Origin: Pseudonocardia sp.
GTDB taxonomy: Bacteria > Actinomycetota > Actinomycetes > Mycobacteriales > Pseudonocardiaceae
Direction: 5' to 3'
Assembly (NCBI GenBank): GCA_030453005.1
Contig: JAKDLE010000103.1
Span: 1-7,984, forward strand
DNA: 7,984 nt
The translations under genes and the position numbers were made by a program. A model generated the notes under the pieces. That model searched no databases, was not told the DNA's origin, and worked only from the letters and a program-made list of their open reading frames with translations. How positions within the stretch are numbered: the first letter of the stretch is position 1; the number at the start of each line of letters is the position of its first letter. Of the stretch, positions 1 to 5,415 are shown piece by piece.

Positions 1-68
1 TTGGGCACGTAGTCGGGCTGCCAGTAGCCCATCTCTGCGTAGGGGATGACGCCCGCGTTCCACCGATC
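1..68 (-). CDS. rbcL: 5' end of a RuBisCO large subunit gene (form I, red-type-like), cut by the window edge
   Basis: Read on the minus strand from 68 to 1, this gives D-R-W-N-A-G-V-I-P-Y-A-E-M-G-Y-W-Q-P-D-Y followed by V-P. That matches the N-terminal segment of form I RuBisCO large subunits, where GV(I/L)PYA(E/Q)MGYWxxDYVPKD is characteristic of the red-type (IC/ID) lineage. The protein fixes CO2 on ribulose 1,5-bisphosphate in the Calvin cycle. Only about 22 codons are visible and the rest lies to the left. The start is unresolved: this frame has no ATG, GTG or TTG close upstream. The nearest upstream candidate is GTG at 212-210, which would add about 50 residues that do not look like RbcL; the next is the internal ATG at 32-30. 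A frame error near 60-70, a decayed copy or an unusual start are all possible. Third-codon positions are G or C almost throughout, as in real coding sequence here. The gene is divergent from hypF, suggesting coupled hydrogen oxidation and CO2 fixation. Confidence 0.72.
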
Positions 69-184
69 AGCGAAAGAGCGTCGGCGCCGCCCTCGGCGAT
101 CAAGGGCAGACGGTCGCCCGCAGTGATCGACGAGCCACCATCTGCCCGTGATCAGTGGACGGAGCGGGCGACAGTCTGAGCGAT

Positions 185-221
185 TTGCCCGCAGGGGCGT
201 GATCGGTGTCACTATGCCTAG
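185..221 (+). promoter_or_regulatory. Probable hypF promoter with extended -10, leaderless transcript
   Basis: An extended -10 of the form TGN-CACTAT lies at 207-215, and a -35-like TTGCCC lies at 185-190 with a 19-base spacer. The -10 ends six bases before the ATG at 222, so the expected transcription start is the A of that ATG. No Shine-Dalgarno sequence precedes 222, which fits a leaderless mRNA, a common arrangement in actinobacteria. The hexamer is a weak match and the spacer is long, so this remains a prediction. Confidence 0.45.
199..212. promoter_or_regulatory. CRP/FNR-family-like operator palindrome
   Basis: GTGA at 199-202 and TCAC at 209-212 are separated by six bases, the core geometry of CRP-type sites (TGTGA-N6-TCACA); the outer T/A pair is not kept. 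The site overlaps the predicted -10 and is centred about 16 bases upstream of the predicted start, a position that usually means repression. A related CGTGATC-N-GTG half occurs at 147-157. The regulator's identity is not visible in the window. Confidence 0.35.
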
Positions 222-2672
222 ATGACCGCACAGCAGGCCGTCGGGATCCCGCGCTTCACCGCGGACGCGACGGCCGTGGACGGCGTCGTGCGGCGGCGGG
301 TCGTCGTCACCGGGGTGGTGCAGGGGGTCGGGTTCCGGCCGCACGTGCACCGGCTGGCCACCGACCTGGGGCTCGCCGGCTTCGTCGGCAACGACGCCGC
401 CGCGGTGTTCGTGGAGGTGCAGGGCCCCCCGACCGCGCTCGAGGAGTTCGCGCGGCGGCTCGTGGCCGCCGCCCCGCCGCTCGCCCGCGTCGCGTCGGTC
501 GTGGGGGAGGACGTGGCGCCGACCGACGCCACAGGCTTCGTGATCGTGGCCAGCGAGCCCGGAGCCGGCGCGCGCACCGCGATCCCCCCGGACGTGGCCG
601 TCTGCGCCGCCTGCGTGGCCGAGCTGTTCGACCCCGCCGACCGCCGGTACCGGCACCCGTTCATCACCTGCACGAACTGCGGCCCGCGGTTCACGATCAT
701 CCGCGAGCTGCCCTACGACCGCCCGGCCACCACGATGGCGGGCTTCCCGATGTGCGGGCGCTGCGCCGCGGAGTACCACGACCCGCGCGACCGCCGCTTC
801 CACGCCCAGCCCGTCGCGTGCCCCGACTGCGGACCCACCCTGCGCTTCCAGCCCACCGCCACCCCGCGAGGCGGGGTCTGGGTGCGCGCGAGTCGCGGGA
901 TCGGTGCGAGCGACGCCGCGCTCGCCGCGGCGCGGGAGGCGCTGTCCGCCGGGCGGGTCGTCGCCGTCAAGGGGATCGGCGGCTACCACCTCGCCTGCGA
1001 CGCGCAGAACCCAGTGGCCGTGGCGGGACTGCGCACGCGCAAGGCCCGCGGAGGCAAGCCGTTCGCGGTGATGGTGCGCGACCTCGACGCCGCCCGGCGC
1101 CTCGTCGAGATCGACGACGCCGAGGCCGCCGTGCTGACCTCGCCCGCCCGGCCGGTGGTGCTGCTGCGCCGCAGGCCCGACGCGGACGTGGCGCCGGGCG
1201 TCGCCCCCGGCAGCCCGTTGCTCGGCGTGCTGCTGCCGTACACCCCGGTGCACCACCTCCTGCTGGAGCGGGGCGGGGTGCTCGTGTTGACCAGCGCCAA
1301 CCGCTCCGACGAGCCGATCTGCTTCACCGACGACGACGCCGTGCAACGCCTGCCCGCGCTCGCCGACGCGGTACTCACCCACGACCGCCCGATTCACGTG
1401 CCCTGCGACGACTCCGTGGTGCGGGTGGTCGACGGCGGTGAGCTGCCGATCCGCCGCTCCCGTGGCTACGCGCCACTGCCGGTGGATCTCGGGTTGGAGG
1501 CGCCCGCTGTGCTCGCCGTCGGCGGGGAGCTGAAGAACACGTTCTGCCTCACCGACGGGCGGCTCGCGTTCTGCTCCGCGCACGTCGGCGACATGGGCAC
1601 GCTGGAGACGCTGCGGGCCTACGAGCGCGCGGTCGGCCAGCTCACCGGGATGCGGGCGCAGCCGCAGCGGCTCGCGGCCGACCTGCACCCGTCCTACCGC
1701 ACGCGGGCCTGGGCCGAGGACCACGCCGACGACCGCCCGCTCGACCTCGTGCAGCACCACCACGCGCACGTCGTGTCGCTGCTGGCCGAGCACGGGCGCC
1801 TCGGTGAACCGATCGTCGGCGTCGCGTTCGACGGCACCGGCTACGGGACGGACGGGACCGTGTGGGGCGGCGAGATCCTGCTGCTCGGCGCCGACAGCCA
1901 CCGCTTCACCCGGGCCGCCCACCTGGCCGCGGTGCCGCTGCCCGGCGGCGACGCGGCGGTCCGCAACCCGCGCCGCATGGCGCTGTCGCACCTGCGCGCC
2001 GCGGGTATCGCGTGGGGCGCCGACCTGCCGCCGGTCACCGCCTGCGACGCCGCGGAGCTGCGGCTGCTCGCCTCCCAGCTGGACTCGGGCGTCGGCTGTG
2101 TGCCGTGCACGAGCATGGGCAGGCTGTTCGACGCGGTGGCGAGCCTGCTCGGCGTGCGCCACACCGCCACCTACGAGGGCCAGGCCGCGATCGAGCGGGA
2201 GGCCCTGGCCGAGTCCCCCCCGTTGCAGCACGGCCACCTTCACGCAACCTCGCTGCATGAAGGTGGCCTTGCTGCAATGCGGATGGGGGCCTCCGACGGG
2301 ATTATGGAGCCCGCTCCGCTGCTGCGCGGACTCGTCGCGGGGGTGCGGGCGGGGGTGCGGGTCTCCGCGCTCGCCCTCGCCTTCCACGACGCGGTCGCAA
2401 TCGCCGTCGCCGAGATGGTGACGCAGGTCTCGTCGGGTGTGAGACTGGCGGGGCTGACCGGCGGGGTGTTCCAGAACGTGCTCCTGCTGCGGCTCACCCG
2501 CCGGCGGCTCGAGGAGCGGGGGTACACCGTGCTCATTCATCGAGTCGTCCCACCCAACGACGGCGGCCTCGCGCTCGGGCAGGCCGCCGTGTCGGTCCTG
2601 ACCGCGCTCGACGAACAGCGCGTGGAGATCCGGGACGAGCCGCGCGCCACGCCGACGGAGGCGTCGTCGTGA
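222..2672 (+). CDS. hypF: Carbamoyltransferase HypF, [NiFe]-hydrogenase maturation
   Basis: HypF takes the carbamoyl group of carbamoyl phosphate, activates it as carbamoyl-adenylate with ATP, and passes it to the C-terminal Cys of HypE. This begins synthesis of the two cyanide ligands of the [NiFe] site. The 816 residues show the full domain order: an acylphosphatase domain (about 26-112) with VQGVGFRP at 33-40 and candidate catalytic R39 and N57; two zinc fingers with CxxC pairs at 128/131 plus 150/153 and 178/181 plus 200/203, each with an 18-residue gap; a YrdC-like domain (about 233-415, with KGIGGYHLACD at 250-260); and a Kae1-like C-terminal domain with the His cluster QHHHAH at 511-516, FDGTGYGTDGTVWGGE at 536-551 and LTGGVFQN at 745-752. 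The ATG at 222 gives a roughly 24-residue lead before the first domain and has no ribosome binding site. The protein is slightly long for the family, partly because of an in-frame palindromic insertion around residues 668-690. It is the first gene of the operon. Confidence 0.97.
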   Translation: MTAQQAVGIPRFTADATAVDGVVRRRVVVTGVVQGVGFRPHVHRLATDLGLAGFVGNDAAAVFVEVQGPPTALEEFARRLVAAAPPLARVASVVGEDVAPTDATGFVIVASEPGAGARTAIPPDVAVCAACVAELFDPADRRYRHPFITCTNCGPRFTIIRELPYDRPATTMAGFPMCGRCAAEYHDPRDRRFHAQPVACPDCGPTLRFQPTATPRGGVWVRASRGIGASDAALAAAREALSAGRVVAVKGIGGYHLACDAQNPVAVAGLRTRKARGGKPFAVMVRDLDAARRLVEIDDAEAAVLTSPARPVVLLRRRPDADVAPGVAPGSPLLGVLLPYTPVHHLLLERGGVLVLTSANRSDEPICFTDDDAVQRLPALADAVLTHDRPIHVPCDDSVVRVVDGGELPIRRSRGYAPLPVDLGLEAPAVLAVGGELKNTFCLTDGRLAFCSAHVGDMGTLETLRAYERAVGQLTGMRAQPQRLAADLHPSYRTRAWAEDHADDRPLDLVQHHHAHVVSLLAEHGRLGEPIVGVAFDGTGYGTDGTVWGGEILLLGADSHRFTRAAHLAAVPLPGGDAAVRNPRRMALSHLRAAGIAWGADLPPVTACDAAELRLLASQLDSGVGCVPCTSMGRLFDAVASLLGVRHTATYEGQAAIEREALAESPPLQHGHLHATSLHEGGLAAMRMGASDGIMEPAPLLRGLVAGVRAGVRVSALALAFHDAVAIAVAEMVTQVSSGVRLAGLTGGVFQNVLLLRLTRRRLEERGYTVLIHRVVPPNDGGLALGQAAVSVLTALDEQRVEIRDEPRATPTEASS
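861..877. repeat. Short perfect hairpin inside the hypF linker
   Basis: ACCCCGC (861-867) and GCGGGGT (871-877) form a 7-bp perfect stem with a 3-base loop. It falls in the linker between the second zinc finger and the YrdC-like domain (residues about 209-232), which appears longer than I expect for HypF. It could be part of a second small inserted repeat, or a chance product of high GC content. Confidence 0.35.
2221..2279. repeat. Near-perfect inverted repeat, in-frame palindromic element within hypF
   Basis: The arms are 2223-2242 and 2258-2277, with 19 of 20 positions complementary (only C2231/T2269 mispair). The core is GGCCACCTTCA against TGAAGGTGGCC. After one mismatch, GCA (2244-2246) pairs with TGC (2254-2256), leaving a 7-base loop. 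The repeat encodes roughly LQHGHLHATSLHEGGLAA (residues 668-685), a His/Gly-rich stretch between the conserved YEGQAAIEREALAES and DGIMEPAPLL segments, where other HypF proteins have ordinary sequence. The minus strand through the same bases encodes a similar peptide (QQGHLHAARLREGG), as expected for a palindrome. The reading frame is intact. I see no other copy in the window. Confidence 0.85.
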
Positions 2673-3376
2673 CCACCGCCATCGACCGGGGTCTGGCCGA
2701 GGACCTCTCCGCCGACCTCGCCACCGCGTCGCTGGTGCTGGCCCGCCGGTTCGCGGCCGGGGCCACGCTGTGGTGCCTCGCGCCGTCGTGGGAGCCGCAC
2801 GCGCAGCACGTCGCCGTGGAGTTCGTGCACCCGGTGATCGTCGGGAAGAAGGCGCTCCCGGCCGTCGCGCTGACCGGCCCGGACCTGGTGTCCACGGTGC
2901 GGGTCTCGGTGCGCCCCGGCGACGTCGTGCTGGCCGTGGCCGCCGCCGACGACCCGGGCGTGCTCGCCGTCATGCGCCGGGCGCCCGCGTGGGGCGTCAC
3001 GACGCTGTGGATCGGCAGCGGCGGGCGCCCGGCGGGCGGCGCGGCCGACCACGTCCTGTGGCTCGACGACCCCGATCCGCGGTTGCCCGCCACCGGCGGG
3101 TTCGTGCTGCTCTACCACCTGTTGTGGGAGCTGACGCACGTCTGCTTCGAGCACCCGGGGCTGTTGACGGTGCCCGAGGACTGCTCCGAGGAGGTCTGCG
3201 TCACCTGCAGCGACGAGGGACGCCTGGGCGAGGTGGTGGCTCCGGGGAAGGCCCGGACCTCGGCAGGCATCGAGGACGTGTCGACGGTGCTCGTGGACCC
3301 GGTGGCGCCGGGCGACCTGATCCTGGTGCACGCGGGCCTGGCGATCAGCCGCGTCGACGAGTCGGGGGAGCGATGA
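2669..3376 (+). CDS. Degenerate GmhA-like SIS domain fused to a C-terminal HypC/HupF-like domain
   Basis: This 235-residue protein has two parts. Residues about 8-165 resemble a phosphosugar-isomerase (SIS, GmhA-type) fold: RRFAAGATLWCLAPS is followed by HAQHVAVEF (44-52) and KKALPAVALT (60-69), which parallels the DAQHxAxEF...LPAxALT stretch of GmhA. The glycine-rich GNGGS loop is replaced by LAPSW, and the second Ser-rich phosphate loop by AAADDPG (91-97). Residues about 172-232 resemble HypC: VCVTC (176-180), GRLGEVV, and GDLILVHAGLAISRVDE (215-231), comparable to the end of the stand-alone HypC in this operon. In HypC the essential Cys is residue 2; here C177 is internal and accompanied by C172 and C180. 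The GTG start overlaps the hypF stop (GTGA) and has GGAGG seven bases upstream. The role is probably a scaffold or ligand-handling protein in Fe(CN)2CO assembly, by inference from position only. Databases would probably name it a HypC/HybG/HupF family chaperone. Confidence 0.85.
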   Translation: MTTAIDRGLAEDLSADLATASLVLARRFAAGATLWCLAPSWEPHAQHVAVEFVHPVIVGKKALPAVALTGPDLVSTVRVSVRPGDVVLAVAAADDPGVLAVMRRAPAWGVTTLWIGSGGRPAGGAADHVLWLDDPDPRLPATGGFVLLYHLLWELTHVCFEHPGLLTVPEDCSEEVCVTCSDEGRLGEVVAPGKARTSAGIEDVSTVLVDPVAPGDLILVHAGLAISRVDESGER

Positions 3377-4020
3377 CGGAGGCGACGAACTTCCTCTACC
3401 CGTTCCTCGACGCCGAGGAGCGCGACCAGGACTCGCTGCTGCGCGACCTCGCCGCCTCGGCCCGCTCGAAGGCGGCGCAGAGCGCCGAGCTGCGCCGTTC
3501 CACGCTGGCCGCCTGCACCTCAGACATCGCCACGGCGGCGGCGGAGATGGCGCGGCGGTTCGCCGCGGGCGGTCGGCTGTTCTGCTTCGGCAACGGCGGC
3601 AGCTCCACCGACGCCACGACGCTGGCCGGGCTGTTCGCGCGGCCACCGCTGCACGCCCCGCTGCCCGCCTGGTCGCTCACCGCGGACCAGGCGATCCTCA
3701 CCGCGCTCGGCAACGACGTCGGATTCGAGCTGGTCTTCGCCCGCCAGCTGATCGCGCGGGCCGGGCCGCACGACATCGCGGTGGCCATGTCCACCAGCGG
3801 CAGCTCCAAGGACCTGATGGCGGCGTTCCGCGAGGCCCGCGCACGGGGCCTGTTCACGGTCGGGTTCGCCGGCTACGACGGCGGCGAGTTCGCGTCCAGC
3901 GGCGACGTCGACGTCTGCTTCACGGTCCGCTCGCAGAGCGTGCACCGCATCCAGGAGGCGCAGGCACTGCTGGGTTACCAGCTGTGGGACGCCGTCCAGG
4001 AGCACATGGGGGTGGCATGA
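3373..4020 (+). CDS. SIS-domain protein of the GmhA (sedoheptulose 7-phosphate isomerase) family, probably repurposed
   Basis: This 215-residue protein carries the SIS phosphosugar-binding signatures: FGNGGSSTDA (72-81), SLTADQAILTALGNDVGFE (101-119), AMSTSGSSKDLMAAF (138-152) and a C-terminal helix HRIQEAQALLGYQLWDAVQE (191-210). The overall layout is that of GmhA, which isomerises sedoheptulose 7-phosphate. However, two positions I associate with GmhA catalysis look replaced: the acidic residue after DAxHxAxE is missing (DATTLAGLF), and the His of RIQExH is Gln/Ala here (RIQEAQ). It may therefore bind a phosphorylated ligand without being a true heptose isomerase. The ATG overlaps the upstream stop (ATGA), with GGGGGAG just before it, and its own stop overlaps hypE. 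Nothing visible points to heptose or lipopolysaccharide synthesis; the placement between hyp genes suggests a role in hydrogenase maturation. Confidence 0.9.
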   Translation: MTEATNFLYPFLDAEERDQDSLLRDLAASARSKAAQSAELRRSTLAACTSDIATAAAEMARRFAAGGRLFCFGNGGSSTDATTLAGLFARPPLHAPLPAWSLTADQAILTALGNDVGFELVFARQLIARAGPHDIAVAMSTSGSSKDLMAAFREARARGLFTVGFAGYDGGEFASSGDVDVCFTVRSQSVHRIQEAQALLGYQLWDAVQEHMGVA

Positions 4021-5120
4021 GTACCGATTACCTGAGCTCGGGCCCGAGCTTCGCCGAGGGCGAGGTGATCGAGCGGATCGAGGCGTTCCGCAAGCGTCGG
4101 CCGCGGCTGCGCGAGGAGCTCGTCACCCTGGCGCACGGCGCGGGCGGGAAGTCCTCGGCCGCGCTGGTCGACGCGGTGTTCGTCGAGGCGTTCCGCAACA
4201 GCCACCTGGAGGACCTCGGGGACGGCGCCGTGCTGACGCTCCCCACGGGGGAGCGGATGGCGTTCTCCACCGACTCGTTCGTCGTGGCGCCGCGGCGCTT
4301 CCCGGGCGGCTCGATCGGGCACCTCGCGGTGCACGGCACGGTCAACGACCTCGCGTGCTCCGGCGCGGTGCCGCAGTGGCTCTCGGCGGCGTTCGTGCTG
4401 GAGGAGGGCTTCCCGATCGCGGAGCTCAAGGGGATCGTCGCCGACATGGCGGCGGCCGCCGCGGCCGCGGGCGTGCAGATCGTCACCGGCGACACCAAGG
4501 TCGTGCCCCGCGGCGCCGCCGACGGCCTGTTCGTCACCACCGCCGGGGTGGGGGTCATCCCGAGTGGCCGGCGCCTCGCCGCCGCCGACGTCCGGGTGGG
4601 CGACCGGCTGATCCTGTCGGGCCCGATGGGCGACCACGGCATGGCCGTCATGCTCGCCCGCGGCGACCTGGCCATCGAAGCCGACATCTCCTCGGACACC
4701 GCGGCCATCAGCGACCTCGTGGAGCACCTGCTCGCGGCGGCCCCTGCCACCCGGTGGCTGCGCGACCCCACCCGCGGCGGCGTCGGCACCGTCTGCAACG
4801 AGCTGGCGCAGGCCACCGGGCTGGGCGTCGTCCTCGACGAGCTCGAGCTGCCGGTGCGCCCGGTCGTGAACGGCGCCTGCGAGATGCTCGGGATCGACCC
4901 GCTCTACGTCGCGAACGAGGGGCGGTTCCTCGCGGTCGTCGGCCCGGACGAGGTCGACGCCGGGCTCGCGGCGATGCGCGCCCACCCGCTCGGCGGCGAG
5001 GCCGTCGTCGTCGGGGAGATCACCGAGCAGCCCGGCTCCACCGTCGTGCTGCGCACCGCCTTCGGGGGCACCCGGATCGTCGACATGCTCGTCGGCGACC
5101 CCCTGCCCCGAATCTGTTGA
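4017..5120 (+). CDS. hypE: HypE, thiocarbamate dehydratase (cyanide ligand synthesis)
   Basis: HypE is carbamoylated by HypF on its C-terminal Cys and then uses ATP to dehydrate this to a thiocyanate, whose CN is passed to iron on HypC-HypD. The 367-residue protein belongs to the PurM/SelD-like ATP-binding family. Visible signatures are HGAGGK (40-45), STDSFVVAPRRFPGGSIG (84-101), the segment HGTVNDLACSGA (106-117), GDTKVV (158-163), GPMGDHGMA (202-210), RDPTRGGVG (249-257), NEGRF (300-304) and the diagnostic C-terminal PRIC with C367 as the last residue. The ATG at 4017 overlaps the previous stop (ATGA). It adds roughly 30 residues before the family core, so the N-terminus is a little long, but the overlap supports this start. 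Confidence 0.97.
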   Translation: MSTDYLSSGPSFAEGEVIERIEAFRKRRPRLREELVTLAHGAGGKSSAALVDAVFVEAFRNSHLEDLGDGAVLTLPTGERMAFSTDSFVVAPRRFPGGSIGHLAVHGTVNDLACSGAVPQWLSAAFVLEEGFPIAELKGIVADMAAAAAAAGVQIVTGDTKVVPRGAADGLFVTTAGVGVIPSGRRLAAADVRVGDRLILSGPMGDHGMAVMLARGDLAIEADISSDTAAISDLVEHLLAAAPATRWLRDPTRGGVGTVCNELAQATGLGVVLDELELPVRPVVNGACEMLGIDPLYVANEGRFLAVVGPDEVDAGLAAMRAHPLGGEAVVVGEITEQPGSTVVLRTAFGGTRIVDMLVGDPLPRIC

Positions 5121-5132
5121 TACAGCTCTGTT

Positions 5133-5140
5133 GAGGGGAG
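5133..5140 (+). promoter_or_regulatory. Strong ribosome binding site fixing the hypC start
   Basis: GAGGGGAG lies five bases before the ATG at 5146, in the only true gap of the operon. It selects ATG 5146 over the in-frame TTG at 5131. The resulting N-terminus MCLGIPG places Cys at residue 2, as HypC function requires. Confidence 0.8.
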
Positions 5141-5145
5141 ACGCC

Positions 5146-5415
5146 ATGTGCCTGGGGATACCGGGTCGGATCGTCGAGATCACCGATGCCGCCGACTGTC
5201 TGGCGAAGGTCGACGTCAGCGGTGTGCAGCGCACGATCAGCGTGCGGCTGCTGGAGAAGGAGATGCCCGAGCCCGACGAGTGGGTGCTCGTCCACGTCGG
5301 GTTCGCCATGGCCAAGATCGACGAGGCCGAGGCGCTGCTCACGCTCGCCGCGGTGCAGCAGCTCGGCGAGGCCTACACCGACGAGCTCGAAGCGTTCAAG
5401 GGGAGTCCGGCATGA
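5146..5415 (+). CDS. hypC: HypC, hydrogenase maturation chaperone
   Basis: HypC is a small chaperone that, with HypD, carries the iron while the CN and CO ligands are added and then delivers the Fe(CN)2CO unit to the hydrogenase large-subunit precursor. The 89-residue protein begins MCLGIPGRIVEI, with the essential Cys at position 2, and contains the typical DEWVLVHVGFAMAKIDEAEA segment (about 44-63) of the family. Its length is normal for HypC. It follows hypE after 25 bases, and its stop overlaps the hypD start (ATGA), giving the common hypC-hypD pairing. A second HypC-like domain is present in the fusion protein two genes upstream; this stand-alone copy is the canonical one. Confidence 0.97.
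   Translation: MCLGIPGRIVEITDAADCLAKVDVSGVQRTISVRLLEKEMPEPDEWVLVHVGFAMAKIDEAEALLTLAAVQQLGEAYTDELEAFKGSPA

Noticed and set aside
101..212. N-terminal extension of the rbcL-like frame from GTG 212-210, or a separate short protein from TTG 103-101
   Set aside because: Neither gives sequence resembling RbcL or any family I recognise; kept only as an explanation for the start anomaly.
214..225. Four-codon leader frame (ATG CCT AGA TGA) whose stop overlaps the hypF ATG
   Set aside because: It has no ribosome binding site and would lie upstream of the predicted transcription start; most likely chance.
206..1441. Plus-strand open frame overlapping hypF with an Arg/Gly/Ala-rich translation
   Set aside because: It is an out-of-frame shadow of hypF; hypF itself shows all family motifs over the same bases.
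2221..2279. Reading the hypF inverted repeat as a transcription terminator
   Set aside because: It lies mid-gene with no T tract, and the hypF frame continues intact for about 130 codons.
3373..4020. Assignment as a genuine sedoheptulose 7-phosphate isomerase (gmhA)
   Set aside because: Key catalytic positions appear replaced and no heptose pathway genes are nearby; the fold family fits but the reaction is unlikely.
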